A stretch of DNA of 64,000 nucleotides, taken from Xenorhabdus griffiniae (GTDB lineage: Bacteria; Pseudomonadota; Gammaproteobacteria; Enterobacterales; Enterobacteriaceae). The notes under the pieces are model-generated. The model made no database searches. It worked only from the letters and a program-made list of their open reading frames with translations, and was not told where the DNA came from. Position numbers and translations under genes: made by a program. How positions within the stretch are numbered: position 1 is the stretch's first letter; the number at the start of each line of letters is the position of its first letter. Location: assembly GCF_037265215.1 (NCBI RefSeq), contig NZ_CP147737.1, positions 4,186,001 to 4,250,000 of the forward strand, in the 5' to 3' direction. Of this stretch, positions 27,122 through 37,605 are shown in pieces.

Positions 27122-28097
27122 TATCATTCTCTCCGATTTCGTTCGAATTAAAAAAACGGGCGGTAACTGGCTGTGTCGCTGTCTGCGGAATAATCGCACC
27201 TTTATGCTGGATCACAACCCTTGCGAGCTGATGCCCCATTAATGCTGAATCATAAATGGATTTCCCATTTAACAGCCCCGCGATAAAACCCGCATTAAAT
27301 GCATCGCCTGCCGAAGTGGTATCAACGACAGGTGTAACAGGTTGAGTCTCAATATGTTGCGTGGCATCGCAGCCGCTTGAGTCACGATAAAAACAGCCCC
27401 GTTCACCCGCTTTGATAATGGCTTGTTTAACCCCCATTCTTTTCAGGCGGTTAAAGCTTTCCTCAATTGATGAATCTCCCCAGAGACGCGCTTCATCATC
27501 GTCAGTGACTAACGCGATATCAGTGATGGCATACATTTGCTGATAACACTCACGGGCTTGTTTTTCGTTTTCCCATAAAGCGGGACGATAATTACTGTCA
27601 AAGAAAATCAATTTCCCTTCAGCAGCCAACTGGTTCAAATCAATGAGCAGCAATTGACGATCATGCTCAGGCAAAATCGCCAGGCTGATCCCACTGAGAT
27701 AGAGTACGTCCATATTCTGCAATTGCTGGCGCAAGAAAGGATAATCAGGATGGCGCCAGAGATAACGCGCCGCCGAGTTATTGCGCCAGTAAAGAAACGT
27801 GCGCTCACCTTTTTCATCAAGTTGGATTAGGTATAAACCGGGCTGATGGGTGTTATCACTTAACACGAGCGAAGTATTAATGCCCTCTTGCTGCCAGCGT
27901 GAGATCATGCCTTCGCTCAAAGGATCTGTACCCATCGCTGTGACAAAATGGACATCAAGTATATCGCCGCCAGCGCGAGCCAGATAAACTGCACTATTTA
28001 GCACATCACCGCCATAGCTTTGTGTCATGGCACCAAATGGAATGCCATTTAGCTCAACCATGCATTCGCCAATCAGGGCAATTTTCCGCATCTGCAT
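27087..28097 (-). CDS. kdgK: 2-keto-3-deoxygluconate kinase
   Basis: PfkB-family kinase phosphorylating KDG to KDPG. 336 residues; the N-terminal IALIGECMVELNG and GGDVLNSAVYLAR, and the C-terminal DTTSAGDAFNAGFI anion-hole/catalytic Asp motif, are intact. About 20 residues longer at the C-terminus than E. coli KdgK because the frame runs into eda. Three bases after uxaC in the same operon. Confidence 0.92.
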   Translation of the reverse strand: MQMRKIALIGECMVELNGIPFGAMTQSYGGDVLNSAVYLARAGGDILDVHFVTAMGTDPLSEGMISRWQQEGINTSLVLSDNTHQPGLYLIQLDEKGERTFLYWRNNSAARYLWRHPDYPFLRQQLQNMDVLYLSGISLAILPEHDRQLLLIDLNQLAAEGKLIFFDSNYRPALWENEKQARECYQQMYAITDIALVTDDDEARLWGDSSIEESFNRLKRMGVKQAIIKAGERGCFYRDSSGCDATQHIETQPVTPVVDTTSAGDAFNAGFIAGLLNGKSIYDSALMGHQLARVVIQHKGAIIPQTATQPVTARFFNSNEIGENDNARDNGASASD

Positions 28098-28100
28098 TCT

Positions 28101-29534
28101 TTAATCCTTTATAGCCTGAAAATAACGTTCTGCATTATTAAAGCAGATGTCCTGGACTATCTGCCCCAGCATCTTCTCATCATGGGGGATTTCACCATTT
28201 TCGACCCAATTTCCCAGCATATTGCAGAGAATTCGCCGAAAATATTCATGACGGGTATAAGATAAGAAACTGCGTGAATCTGTCAGCATACCGACAAACT
28301 GACTCAATAAACCTAATTGGGAAAGTTGCTCCAATTGACGCTGCATACCGTCCTTTTGATCGTTGAACCACCAGCCCGATCCAAATTGGATCTTACCCCG
28401 AATACTTTTATCACCCTGATCCCCGCCCTGAAAATTGCCAGTCATAGTTGCGATCACTTCGTTATCTCGGGGATTTAAGCAATACAGAATGGTCTTCGGT
28501 AATTCATCTGTTTTATCCATCTCATCCAGCAAGCGAGATAATGGGTAAGCGATAGGGTTATCCCCAATGGAATCAAAGCCGCTGTCTGCCCCTAACCGCT
28601 TAAACATACGCGTGTTGGTATTGCGTAAGGCGCCAATATGCAGTTGCATGACCCATCCACGTTTTGCGTACTGTTTACCTAACCAAACCAGTAGCGCTGT
28701 CGTAAATTGTGCTATTTCTAATTCACTGAGTAATTGCCCTTGTCTGCGCTTTTGCAAAATGATGTCTAACACTTTTTCGTCAGGTATCGGCGCATAACGC
28801 AACTGTTCAATACCATGATCCGATGCCACACAACCGTGCTCTTGAAAGTGTTCAAGTCGGCGCTCTAATGCCTGCAATAAATCAGCAAAACACCCGATCG
28901 CGACATCTGCGACTTCTCCTAATCGTTCGAGATAGTCACAAAAACCCGATAACTCAATTTTGCAGACTTTGTCTGGACGCCAGCTTGGTAATACTTCGAT
29001 GGTAAAATCTTTATCTTTGGCAATCTGTTGATGATATTCGAGAGAATCGATGGGATCATCCGTTGTTCCTGCCATGCGTACCTGCATTTGCTGCATAATG
29101 CCACGGGCAGAAAATTCATCTTGTGAGAGTTTCTCGTTCGCTTCATGCCAAATAGCCTCAGCAGTATCAGGCGCAAATAGTTTTCCGCTAATACCAAAAG
29201 GGCGCCGCAATTCCAGATGAGTCCAGTGATAAAGTGGATTGCCAATCGTCAGAGGAACCGTTTCCGCCCATGCGAGGTATTTTCCATAATCACTGCTTTC
29301 AGCACCGGTAATTCGTGCCTCTTCAATCCCTGCCGCACGCATCGCGCGCCATTTATAATGATCGCCCTCTAACCAAATTTGACCAAGATTGTGGAAACGG
29401 CGGTTTTGCGCTATCTCTTTGGGATTGAGATGACAGTGATAGTCATAAATAGGCATCAACGCCGCGTAATCATGATAAAGGCGGCGGGCAACGTCATTAT
29501 TTAACAGGAAATCTTCACACATAAAGGTTTTCAT
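28101..29534 (-). CDS. uxaC: glucuronate isomerase
   Basis: Interconverts D-glucuronate/D-galacturonate with D-fructuronate/D-tagaturonate. Start ATG 29534 ([14 protein letters not shown]) follows AGAGGAAA; 477 residues. Signature [15 protein letters not shown] near residue 32 and the C-terminal [26 protein letters not shown] block are typical of the amidohydrolase-fold UxaC family. Lies between uxuB and kdgK in the operon. Confidence 0.95.
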   Translation of the reverse strand: MKTFMCEDFLLNNDVARRLYHDYAALMPIYDYHCHLNPKEIAQNRRFHNLGQIWLEGDHYKWRAMRAAGIEEARITGAESSDYGKYLAWAETVPLTIGNPLYHWTHLELRRPFGISGKLFAPDTAEAIWHEANEKLSQDEFSARGIMQQMQVRMAGTTDDPIDSLEYHQQIAKDKDFTIEVLPSWRPDKVCKIELSGFCDYLERLGEVADVAIGCFADLLQALERRLEHFQEHGCVASDHGIEQLRYAPIPDEKVLDIILQKRRQGQLLSELEIAQFTTALLVWLGKQYAKRGWVMQLHIGALRNTNTRMFKRLGADSGFDSIGDNPIAYPLSRLLDEMDKTDELPKTILYCLNPRDNEVIATMTGNFQGGDQGDKSIRGKIQFGSGWWFNDQKDGMQRQLEQLSQLGLLSQFVGMLTDSRSFLSYTRHEYFRRILCNMLGNWVENGEIPHDEKMLGQIVQDICFNNAERYFQAIKD

Positions 29535-29551
29535 GGGATTTTCCTCTATGG

Positions 29552-31015
29552 TCAAAGGGCCGCGACCGCTTGGCGGGCGCCAACATTGAGTAAGTTTTGG
29601 TAGGCTTTGGTGACGTTATCGACAAATTCACGGTTGTTGACCAGTTTCTTGCCAAAGATCGATTCAATTGCCAGTAATTCTTTCACCACCTCGACCGACT
29701 GACCATATTTGGCAAAAATCGTCACAAAGGTTTCTTTTAATGGATCACGCACATCAATGGGTTGGCCTTGTTCATCCACGCCGCTGATATAACGCATCCA
29801 ACCCGCTACACCAAGCGCTAAATGGCGATAATCACTTCCCCGCAAAAGATGCCATTCAATGGAATCAATCATGCGCTGCGGCAATTTCTGGCTGCCATCC
29901 ATCGCAATTTGCCAGGTCTGGTGTTTTAACGCTGGGTTAATGAATCGTTCGAGCAATTTATCCGCATAGGCCATCAGGTCGATATCTTCTGGCATTGATA
30001 GCGTTGGGGCTTGTTCATTTAACATCAGTGCATACACCGCCCGACGATAATCAGCATTTGTCATGGTATCGGAGATATGCGCATAGCCACCTAAATACCC
30101 CAGGTAGGCCAAAAATGAATGAGCGCCATTTAACATACGCAATTTCATCATTTCAAAGGGCACCACATCGTCCACAAATTGCGCACCGGCCAGATCCCAA
30201 TTTGGGCGCCCATTGACAAAGTTATCTTCAATCACCCATTGACGAAAAGGTTCGCAGGCAATAGCACACGGATCGGCAACACCCAGCTGTTGGGCAATTT
30301 CAGTTAACGTTTCTGGAGTGGCGGCCGGCACGATGCGATCTACCATCGTACAGGGAAATGTCACCTGGTTTTCTATCCATTGCGCCAATTTTTCGTCCTG
30401 CAAACGCGCCAGACCTAATACAGCCTCACGGGCAACTTGTCCATTTTCCCGCACGTTATCACACGACAAAATCGTCACAGCGGGTAGGTTTCGTTCAAAA
30501 CGCAATCTTAGCGCCGCCGTAATATAGCCGATAGCTGATCTTGGCACCGCGGGATTAGCAATATCTTTAATAATCAACTCATTATTTGGATCTAACCGCC
30601 CTGTCACGGCATCGGTACAATAACCTTTTTCCGTGATTGTCAAAGAGATGATGGCAACATCAGGATCAGCCATTTTTTCGATAATCGCCTGAACGCCATC
30701 AATTAATGGGTGCATACCTTCTTTCATCGAACCAATAATTTTTAATCTGATTTCTTCCTGCCCTTTTTCTGCAACGGTATAGCGCATAGATTGTTTTTTC
30801 AGATTTTCAATCAGTGAAGCATCATTTAGCATCAAATTAACTTCACAAAATCCCCAATCACTGTCTGTCTGTTCTAATACGTAATGTGTATAAAGCGCCT
30901 GATGCGCCCGATGAAATGCACCGCAGCCTAAATGCACCATACGGGAAGTCAGACGTTCGGTTGTCCAACCAGGGTATGGGACAGAAGTTATCGCATTGAC
31001 AAGATTTTTTTCCAT
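29552..31015 (-). CDS. uxuB: D-fructuronate reductase (mannonate dehydrogenase)
   Basis: NADH-dependent reduction of D-fructuronate to D-mannonate. Start ATG 31015; 487 residues, same as E. coli UxuB and very similar throughout: [58 protein letters not shown] and [10 protein letters not shown] with the catalytic Lys. Part of the uxuA-uxuB-uxaC-kdgK-eda operon. Confidence 0.95.
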   Translation of the reverse strand: MEKNLVNAITSVPYPGWTTERLTSRMVHLGCGAFHRAHQALYTHYVLEQTDSDWGFCEVNLMLNDASLIENLKKQSMRYTVAEKGQEEIRLKIIGSMKEGMHPLIDGVQAIIEKMADPDVAIISLTITEKGYCTDAVTGRLDPNNELIIKDIANPAVPRSAIGYITAALRLRFERNLPAVTILSCDNVRENGQVAREAVLGLARLQDEKLAQWIENQVTFPCTMVDRIVPAATPETLTEIAQQLGVADPCAIACEPFRQWVIEDNFVNGRPNWDLAGAQFVDDVVPFEMMKLRMLNGAHSFLAYLGYLGGYAHISDTMTNADYRRAVYALMLNEQAPTLSMPEDIDLMAYADKLLERFINPALKHQTWQIAMDGSQKLPQRMIDSIEWHLLRGSDYRHLALGVAGWMRYISGVDEQGQPIDVRDPLKETFVTIFAKYGQSVEVVKELLAIESIFGKKLVNNREFVDNVTKAYQNLLNVGARQAVAAL

Positions 31016-31081
31016 AATGGACTCACCAATAAGCGGTAGTGGGTGATATTCATCCACCACCATGTAGGGTTAGCTCAGAAA

Positions 31082-32266
31082 TTATTTTTGGTAAAATGCG
31101 CGATGAATACCCAACTCAAGGCCACGAATTTCAGCCAGCCCTTTCAGGCGGCCGATTGCCGAATAGCCAGGGTTCGTTTTCTTTTTCAAATCATCAAGTA
31201 TTTGATGACCATGATCAGGCCGCATGGGAATCAGGTGATTTTCACCCGCCGCCAACCGACGGTGTTCTTCTTCCGCAACCGCTTTGATCACTTCATACAT
31301 ATCCACATCACCCGCAAGATGTGCCGCTTCATGGAACGTGGATGGGTTTTCTTCACGCACGGTTGAGCGCAAGTGGAGAAAATAGATACGGGAACCAAAT
31401 AATTTGATCATCTTTACCAAATCATTATCCGCCCGCACACCGTAAGATCCGGTGCACATCGTATAGCCATTGGCATTGCTGTCTACCGTTTCAGCTATCC
31501 AACGCATATCTTCTAGCGTAGAAACAATGCGTGGTAGGCCTAAGATCTCACGCGGTGGATCATCAGGATGAACCGCCATGTTGATACCGTACTCTTCCGC
31601 TACCGGAATGATCTTTTGCAGGAAATAAGCAAAGTGCTCACGTAATTTTTCCTTATCAATTCCTGTATAACGTTTCAGGTGTTGGCGAAATTGTTCCAAG
31701 CTATAGCCTTCCTCAGCGCCAGGAAGGCCAGCAATAATCGTATCTGTCAGTTGTTGTTTTTCTTCTTCTGTCATTGCAGCGAAGCGTGATTGTGCTTGCA
31801 CAATTTCATCTGCGGAATAATCTTTTTCTGCACCACAACGTTGCAAGATGTGGATATCAAAAACAGCAAATTCGATTTGATCAAAGCGCAGCGCTTTTGA
31901 TCCATCAGGCAATTCATACGCGAGATCTGTCCGTGTCCAATCCAGAACCGGCATAAAGTTGTAGCATACTGTTTTAATCCCGCAGACAGCGAGGTTACGC
32001 AAGGTTTGTTGATAGTTTTCGATCCACCGATCGTATTCCCCAGTATACGTTTTGATATCTTCATGAATGGGAACACTTTCTACCACTGTCCATTCAAGTT
32101 GATTAGCTTCAATCAGTGCCTTACGTTGCGCTATCTCTTCGACAGGCCAGATTTCGCCGTTGGGAATGTGGTGCAACGCCGTCACAATCCCAGTTGCTCC
32201 CGCCTGACGGATATCCGCTAATGAAACAGGATCTTCCGGCCCATACCAACGCCAGGTTTGTTTCAT
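31082..32266 (-). CDS. uxuA: mannonate dehydratase
   Basis: Dehydrates D-mannonate to 2-keto-3-deoxygluconate; Fe/Mn-dependent TIM-barrel enzyme. 394 residues with [24 protein letters not shown] at the start, [28 protein letters not shown] and RPDHGHQ metal/active-site blocks. Eight bases downstream of the TRAP large permease gene, hence co-transcribed with the transporter. Confidence 0.95.
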   Translation of the reverse strand: MKQTWRWYGPEDPVSLADIRQAGATGIVTALHHIPNGEIWPVEEIAQRKALIEANQLEWTVVESVPIHEDIKTYTGEYDRWIENYQQTLRNLAVCGIKTVCYNFMPVLDWTRTDLAYELPDGSKALRFDQIEFAVFDIHILQRCGAEKDYSADEIVQAQSRFAAMTEEEKQQLTDTIIAGLPGAEEGYSLEQFRQHLKRYTGIDKEKLREHFAYFLQKIIPVAEEYGINMAVHPDDPPREILGLPRIVSTLEDMRWIAETVDSNANGYTMCTGSYGVRADNDLVKMIKLFGSRIYFLHLRSTVREENPSTFHEAAHLAGDVDMYEVIKAVAEEEHRRLAAGENHLIPMRPDHGHQILDDLKKKTNPGYSAIGRLKGLAEIRGLELGIHRAFYQK

Positions 32267-32274
32267 AACTCCCC

Positions 32275-33579
32275 CTATAACTTATTCAAGACTAATTCAG
32301 GTAACCACAAACTTAGTTGCGGCAGGTATGTCACCAGCGCTAATGCCGAAATCAGCGCAATGTACATCGGCAACAGCGGTTTCAGTACCTTATCGATACT
32401 CACCTCCCCCACAGAACACCCCACAAATAACGCGCTGCCTACAGGAGGAGTACAAATCCCAATCGCCAGATTAAATGTCATGATGATGCCAAAATGCACA
32501 GGATCGATACCCATGCTCGTCGCAACGGGTAAGAAAATCGGCGTGAAGATCAAAACGGCAGGTGTCATATCCATAAAGACCCCCACTATCAGCAGGATGA
32601 TATTGATGACTAGCAAGATGGTCAGTGGATTATCAGAAACCGCCATCAACGCATCGGCAATTAGATAGGGTAGATCAGCATTGGCCATCGCCCAGGACAT
32701 ACCCATTGATACGCCAATCAGTAGCAAAACAATAGATGTGGTAATAGCTGAATCAAGAATAATTTTGGGCAGTTGTTTGAGACTCACTTCACGATAAATC
32801 ACCACTGCGAGAATAAAACTGTAGAGAACAGCAATGGCTGAGGCTTCTGTCGCCGTGAAGATCCCCGCAATAATACCGCCCATAATGACCACAATGAGCA
32901 TTAATGAGGGTATCGCTTGCCACGCTGTAACAAAAAATGCGCGCCACGTTGGCCGAGGTGCAACAGGATAGCGCTTCCTCTTGGCAATAATGGCAGACAC
33001 AAACATGAGTGAAATACCCATAATAATGCCTGGGATATAACCCGCTAAGAACAAGGCAGCAATAGATGTTCCCCCTGAAACCAACGAATACACAATCAAG
33101 GTATTACTGGGTGGGATCAGCAAACCAGAAGGACAAGAAGCGATGTTCACAGCAGCAGATAAGTTAGGATCATATCCTTCTTTTCGCTGCATCGGTGCCA
33201 TTGTTCCCCCAACCGCAGCAGCGGATGCCACTGCCGAACCTGAAATTGCCCCAAACAGCATGTTCGCCATGATATTGACGTGCATTAATGATCCCGGCAA
33301 ACGGCCGCCAATCATTTTGGCCAGATTGATCAAACGGGCAGCTATCCCACCTTGGTTCATAATATTTCCGGCCAGAATAAAGAACGGGATCGCCAATAGA
33401 GAGAAGTTATCGACTCCCGCAGCCATACGTTGTGCAACAACCGTGATCGCGGATTCCAGCGGCAATGTCATCGTAATAGCAACTAACGAAGATAAGCCGA
33501 TTGCAAAAGAAACGGGAACACTCAATGCCAGCAATATTGCAAATGTGCCAAAGAGTGCGGCAATGATATACCAATCCAT
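32275..33579 (-). CDS. TRAP transporter large permease, DctM type
   Basis: 434-residue membrane protein with about 12 transmembrane helices; channel subunit of a tripartite ATP-independent transporter driven by a sodium gradient. Family signatures: [49 protein letters not shown]. The operon order dctQ-dctM-uxuA-uxuB-uxaC-kdgK-eda says the substrate is a hexuronate (glucuronate, galacturonate or fructuronate), replacing the ExuT permease of E. coli. Confidence 0.92.
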   Translation of the reverse strand: MDWYIIAALFGTFAILLALSVPVSFAIGLSSLVAITMTLPLESAITVVAQRMAAGVDNFSLLAIPFFILAGNIMNQGGIAARLINLAKMIGGRLPGSLMHVNIMANMLFGAISGSAVASAAAVGGTMAPMQRKEGYDPNLSAAVNIASCPSGLLIPPSNTLIVYSLVSGGTSIAALFLAGYIPGIIMGISLMFVSAIIAKRKRYPVAPRPTWRAFFVTAWQAIPSLMLIVVIMGGIIAGIFTATEASAIAVLYSFILAVVIYREVSLKQLPKIILDSAITTSIVLLLIGVSMGMSWAMANADLPYLIADALMAVSDNPLTILLVINIILLIVGVFMDMTPAVLIFTPIFLPVATSMGIDPVHFGIIMTFNLAIGICTPPVGSALFVGCSVGEVSIDKVLKPLLPMYIALISALALVTYLPQLSLWLPELVLNKL

Positions 33580-33603
33580 ACTCTAACCCCTTATCTCCAC
33601 AAG

Positions 33604-34110
33604 TTAATCATTCTCAGGCACCACGGGTGGTTGACCAGAAAAATGTTGAATAATCGAGATCACATCAACGGACGCATAGAAAATCATCAATATTCCGCTA
33701 ATCGGCAGACACAAATAGATGTACCCCATTTTCCAGCCTAATACGGGGGTGATTTGGCCATTTTCCAAGGTCGATGAAACCAGCAGGCCGCCACCATAAA
33801 GCAGCACAATGGCAGAAAATAAAATAATGGCTGCCTGAATAATCAGGTTGATAACGCTTTTCTTGACTCCGGTTAATTTCATCATCAGCAGATCGATAGC
33901 AAGATGCCGATGCTGTCCGGTTGTGTAGGCAGCACCAATTAAGGCGACCCACATAAACAGATAACGTGCTAATTCATCTGTTTCTGTGCTTGGTGTACCT
34001 AAGACATAACGTGAAATGACTTGCCATGACACGCATAAAACCAGAAAGGCCAGCAGGCAGATGGTAAAAAATGCCAAACTTTTATTGGTCATCGCCAGAA
34101 GGTTTTTCAT
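33604..34110 (-). CDS. TRAP transporter small permease, DctQ type
   Basis: 168 residues with four predicted transmembrane helices and the DctQ hallmark region VISRYVLGTPSTETDELARYLFMWVALIGAAY. Bridges DctP to DctM. First gene of the hexuronate operon; 24 bases before dctM. Confidence 0.9.
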   Translation of the reverse strand: MKNLLAMTNKSLAFFTICLLAFLVLCVSWQVISRYVLGTPSTETDELARYLFMWVALIGAAYTTGQHRHLAIDLLMMKLTGVKKSVINLIIQAAIILFSAIVLLYGGGLLVSSTLENGQITPVLGWKMGYIYLCLPISGILMIFYASVDVISIIQHFSGQPPVVPEND

Positions 34111-34210
34111 TTATCCGATCCCCATCATTTTGGTTTACCAATTAAAGCCCGTCCAAAAATGAGAATCTATACTGATCGTACTAAAAACCCTGAAATAACT
34201 TCCGAAAGAG

Positions 34211-34226
34211 AGTGAGGCAGATCACA
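34211..34226. promoter_or_regulatory. CRP-binding site in the dctQ/dctP divergent promoter region
   Basis: AGTGAGGCAGATCACA matches TGTGA-N6-TCACA at nine of ten positions. It lies 101 bp before dctQ and 146 bp before dctP, fitting catabolite activation of both. Two ACCAAT half-sites (34241-34246, 34273-34278), resembling ExuR/UxuR operator halves, lie beside it; the operator call is tentative. Confidence 0.6.
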
Positions 34227-34371
34227 AACCCAAAAGGTCAACCAATATCGACGTTTTTTGCGAGTAAGATCGACCAATTGAATTTTGCCCTTTGCCCAGT
34301 CAATAAAATCTGATTATGGTTTGCCCACAAGAAAATAACAAAAACCGACCCTCACCTCTGGAGAACCAAAC

Positions 34372-35355
34372 ATGCAGAACAATAAACGACAGGTTTCAGG
34401 CATAGCGGCTGGCATCATATTGATGATAGGGGCATCTCAGGCTTTCGCCGTGACAACGCTGAAACTTAGCCATAACCAGAACCGGGCTCATGCAGTCCAT
34501 CAGGCCATGACCCAGTTTGCTAACGAAGTGAAAGAAAAAACCAATGGGGAAATTCGCATTCGCATCTATTCTGATTCTCAATTGGGCAACCAACGTGAAT
34601 CCATCGAATTGATGCAAAATGGCGCCTTGGATATTGCTAAATCCAATGCAGCAGAATTAGAAGCCTTTTCTCCCGCGTATTCCATTTTTAACCTGCCCTA
34701 TTTGTTCCGCGATAAAGAGCACTACCAACAAGTCATCGATAGCGATATCGGCAAAGAAATCCTCGCTTCAAGTCAAAACATGGGATTTATTGGTCTCACT
34801 TACTATGATGCGGGGGCACGCAGTTTTTATGCGAAAAAACCGATTAGAACGCCTGAAGATCTAAAAGGCTTGAAAATTCGCGTACAACCCAGCCCAACCG
34901 CTATTGCCTTGGTGAAAGGGTTGAAAGGAAATCCAACACCACTCGCTTATGGTGAACTTTATACCGCCTTGCAACAAGGGGTTGTGGATGCGGCTGAAAA
35001 CAACATCACCTCTTTTACGCTAAGCCGCCACAATGAAGTGACAAAATTCTTTTCTCTGGATGAGCACACGATGATCCCTGATGTCCTGTTAATATCTAAC
35101 AAGTCATTGAATAAATTAACCACTGAACAGCAAGAGATTGTGAAAAAAGCAGCGCTGAACTCCTCAAAATACATGATTCAACTGTGGGAAAAATCAGAAA
35201 AAGAAGAGCGGGCAAAAGCAGAAAAACAAGGCGTTGAGTTTATTACTGTGGATAAAACCCTCTTTCAGGACGCGGTTAAACCCATGTATGACGATATCGC
35301 TAAAACCCAACCGGCATTATTCGAAATGGTAAATCGAATACGTAAAATAGAATAA
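34372..35355 (+). CDS. TRAP transporter substrate-binding protein, DctP type
   Basis: 327-residue periplasmic receptor. Signal peptide up to about residue 26 (ASQAFA). DctP features: LKLSHNQNRAHAVHQAM start of the mature chain, ESIELMQNGALDIAKSNAAELEAF, and the conserved Arg in KGLKIRVQPSP that contacts the substrate carboxylate. Divergent from dctQM, which is unusual since the three TRAP genes are usually in one operon; hexuronate specificity inferred from context. Confidence 0.92.
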   Translation: MQNNKRQVSGIAAGIILMIGASQAFAVTTLKLSHNQNRAHAVHQAMTQFANEVKEKTNGEIRIRIYSDSQLGNQRESIELMQNGALDIAKSNAAELEAFSPAYSIFNLPYLFRDKEHYQQVIDSDIGKEILASSQNMGFIGLTYYDAGARSFYAKKPIRTPEDLKGLKIRVQPSPTAIALVKGLKGNPTPLAYGELYTALQQGVVDAAENNITSFTLSRHNEVTKFFSLDEHTMIPDVLLISNKSLNKLTTEQQEIVKKAALNSSKYMIQLWEKSEKEERAKAEKQGVEFITVDKTLFQDAVKPMYDDIAKTQPALFEMVNRIRKIE

Positions 35356-35366
35356 TTTTCTCTCAA

Positions 35367-35402
35367 AACCACCTATTGTAACAAGAATAGGTGGTTATAT
35401 TT
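35367..35402 (+). terminator. terminator after dctP
   Basis: 11-bp perfect stem AACCACCTATT (35367-35377) with 35386-35396, 8-nt loop, followed by ATATTTCT. Separates dctP from uxuR. Confidence 0.75.
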
Positions 35403-35475
35403 CTGGCATTGATGCCTTAGAATAACATCATTTTTAGTCGATCCATTTAAGTATATGACCTTACGGCGGCATTAA

Positions 35476-36225
35476 ATGATGAACTTTGCAGACTCCAGAC
35501 GTCCCTATCACGAAGTAGCCCAATCATTACGTCAGATGATTATAGAGATGGATTATTCTCCCGGTGATCGTCTACCGACAGAACGTGAAATTGCAGAAAA
35601 ATTCAGCGTTTCGCGCACGCTTGTTCGTGAAGCGTTAATTGTACTGGAATTGGAAAACCTCATTGAAGTACGCAAAAGCTCAGGCATTTACCTCATCCAA
35701 TTGCCACGCTCCTATTCAAGTGATACGACCATCAATGCCGCAGGGCCTTTTGAGCTGTTACAAGCGCGCCAATTATTGGAAAGTAATATCGCTGAATTTG
35801 CAGCGCTCCAGGTGACTCCAGCCGATATTGCTAATATGCGCAACGCATTGGAAAAGGAGAAAAAGGATCTGATTTCGGGGGAAAGTGAATCCGGTGACAG
35901 AGAATTTCATTTAGCTATCGCACAGGCAACGCATAACAGTATGTTAGTTGAATTGCTTAAACAGTCCTGGACGTGGCGTGAAAATAATCCCATGTGGATG
36001 AAACTGCATAGCCGAATTACCAATACTGATTACCGTAAAGCGTGGCTGAATGATCATCAGGCAATTTTGGCAGCGATGATAAAAAAAGATCCCGCAGCAG
36101 CGAAGCAAACAATGTGGCAACACTTAGAAAATGTGAAACAGAGTTTACTGGAATTATCCGATGTAGATGACCCTAATTTTGACGGGTATTTGTTTGAGTC
36201 GTATCCGGTTGGGATTGGGAAGTGA
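35476..36225 (+). CDS. uxuR: GntR/FadR-family hexuronate repressor UxuR
   Basis: 249 residues. N-terminal winged helix (RPYHEVAQSLRQMIIEMDYSPGDRLPTEREIAEKFSVSRTLVREALIVLE) and C-terminal FCD ligand domain containing AAGPFELLQARQLLESNIAEF and QATHNSMLVEL. Nearly the whole C-terminal domain aligns with E. coli UxuR, more closely than with ExuR. Predicted to repress the adjacent TRAP/uxu genes and be relieved by fructuronate. An inverted repeat at 36225-36277 just past the stop may be its terminator but lacks a T run. Confidence 0.9.
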   Translation: MMNFADSRRPYHEVAQSLRQMIIEMDYSPGDRLPTEREIAEKFSVSRTLVREALIVLELENLIEVRKSSGIYLIQLPRSYSSDTTINAAGPFELLQARQLLESNIAEFAALQVTPADIANMRNALEKEKKDLISGESESGDREFHLAIAQATHNSMLVELLKQSWTWRENNPMWMKLHSRITNTDYRKAWLNDHQAILAAMIKKDPAAAKQTMWQHLENVKQSLLELSDVDDPNFDGYLFESYPVGIGK

Positions 36226-36415
36226 GTTTTGGGGATTGGGGAGTTGCGACTATTTGCAGCTCCCAAAAACTCACTCATCAGGCCGATCTCGCCTTTCATG
36301 ACATAAACAAAAACCAAGAATAAATAAAAACACTGGCTAATGACTTTCAGTATTATAAGGAAGGAAAAAACTTATCCGGTCACGTATTCAATCCGTTGCT
36401 GATTATAAATAAGTT

Positions 36416-36509
36416 TTCATAATACTGAGAGTATCAGATGTTGGAGTTCCTTACCCCGCGCGGAGCGCGGGGTAAGGAATACGCCTATCATTTTGAAACA
36501 CTATTTATA
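36416..36509. repeat. 94-bp palindromic repeat, family B, copy 2
   Basis: Nearly the same as 10466-10559, with hairpin ATTCCTTACCCCGCGC/GCGCGGGGTAAGGAAT. It lies 30 bp upstream of the IS1-type remnant. Confidence 0.8.
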
Positions 36510-36539
36510 TAGTCGTTATTTTTTCGGGAGGAAATAAAA

Positions 36540-36750
36540 TGGCAACGGTTGAAGTAAAGTGTCAATTTTGTCAGCAAACGGAGTTTATTAAAAAACACGG
36601 CAAAGGCGATGCGGGTCACTAACGTTACCGCTGCTTATCCTGCAAACGCACGTTTCAACTTGAGTACGCCAACAGAGCATACTAGGCGGACATAAAAGAA
36701 CAATTTGTTGATCTTACCATGAATAATTATAGTGTTGCGCTTAATATGTG
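36540..36750 (+). pseudogene. IS1-type InsA remnant
   Basis: Frame from ATG 36540 (after GGAGG) reads MATVEVKCQFCQQTEFI, KHGKGDAGH, stop, RYRCLSCKRTFQLEY, stop, DIKEQFVDLTMNNYSVALNM: the zinc-finger and helix-turn-helix start of InsA with two nonsense changes. No InsB follows. Confidence 0.75.
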
Positions 36751-36810
36751 AATCCGAAAATATATTCTCTTATGATATTGATATATTATGAAAATAATTT
36801 ACAAAAGTAA

Positions 36811-37338
36811 CTACCTAGTAAGTTCCCATTTATCAAATTGATCCTTAATTTCTTTAATAGATGTCAGTTTGATTTTGGGTATGGTTAATTGTTCAAACAA
36901 ACCCGCATAGCATTTTCTGCTGTTGGGGGTAACAACAGAAATATGATGGATCATTTTCCATTTGATACTATCTCTACTACCTTCCAGACCACCATAGCGC
37001 TTGCGTTGAAATAATGTTCTGTTTACATAACGTAGCAAGCTTGATGACGTTGAAACATCTAATAAGATCACTCCAGTTGCCCTGAATAGGCGTTGTGATA
37101 GACATTTTCTATAATTCCCATCTATAACCCAGTTATCTTCCTTTATTGCCATATCATGCAATGAGATGAATTCATCTACGGAACGTTCCTGCCAGTTTGT
37201 ATTGGGTAAATGAAAAAGCTGATCCAGATGAATTACCTTCAAGTTACACTTCCTTGAAATTGCATTAGCAAGTGTGGACTTACCACTATTTGATGGCCCC
37301 ATAATGCAAATTCTATTTCCTAAATCTGAAAGTTTCAT
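36811..37338 (-). CDS. P-loop NTPase, adenylate-kinase/topology-modulation-like
   Basis: 175 residues from ATG 37338 (GGAGG upstream). Walker A ICIMGPSNSGKSTLA (about 9-23), HLDQLFHLPNTNW with an aspartate for base binding, and VIDGNYRKCLSQRLFRATGVILLDV typical of the small FlaR/DNA-topology-modulation kinase family. Likely a cytosolic nucleotide or small-molecule kinase; substrate unknown. Isolated gene between mobile debris and the WYL regulator. Confidence 0.7.
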   Translation of the reverse strand: MKLSDLGNRICIMGPSNSGKSTLANAISRKCNLKVIHLDQLFHLPNTNWQERSVDEFISLHDMAIKEDNWVIDGNYRKCLSQRLFRATGVILLDVSTSSSLLRYVNRTLFQRKRYGGLEGSRDSIKWKMIHHISVVTPNSRKCYAGLFEQLTIPKIKLTSIKEIKDQFDKWELTR

Positions 37339-37531
37339 GACATCCTCCAATGGTAATAGTGGCAGTTTTTGTTATCGGAATGACTATAAGTTCACTGACC
37401 TTAATTGAGTTATGGTATGGGTAAATTATAATGGTATAGGTGATCAAAGTTCTGAGAAAAATTTCATAATACTTTAAGCTCAAATATATACCTTTTCATC
37501 ATAGTGAGACACTGATATTTATGAATATCAC

Positions 37532-37556
37532 TTACTTCTCGCGCTGCGAGAAGTAA
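37532..37556. repeat. short palindrome TTACTTCTCGC-GCT-GCGAGAAGTAA
   Basis: Perfect 11-bp arms around a 3-nt loop, 50 bp past the WYL regulator stop. Could act as its terminator stem or be the core of a further dispersed repeat; no second copy seen in the window. Confidence 0.5.
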
Positions 37557-37605
37557 AAGAAGTGTCCTACGATATTGAATTTTTATTTATTACGCCATGG
37601 ACAAA

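Noticed and set aside
37532-37556. The palindrome after the WYL regulator as a CRISPR repeat
   Set aside because: Different sequence and no handle; single copy.
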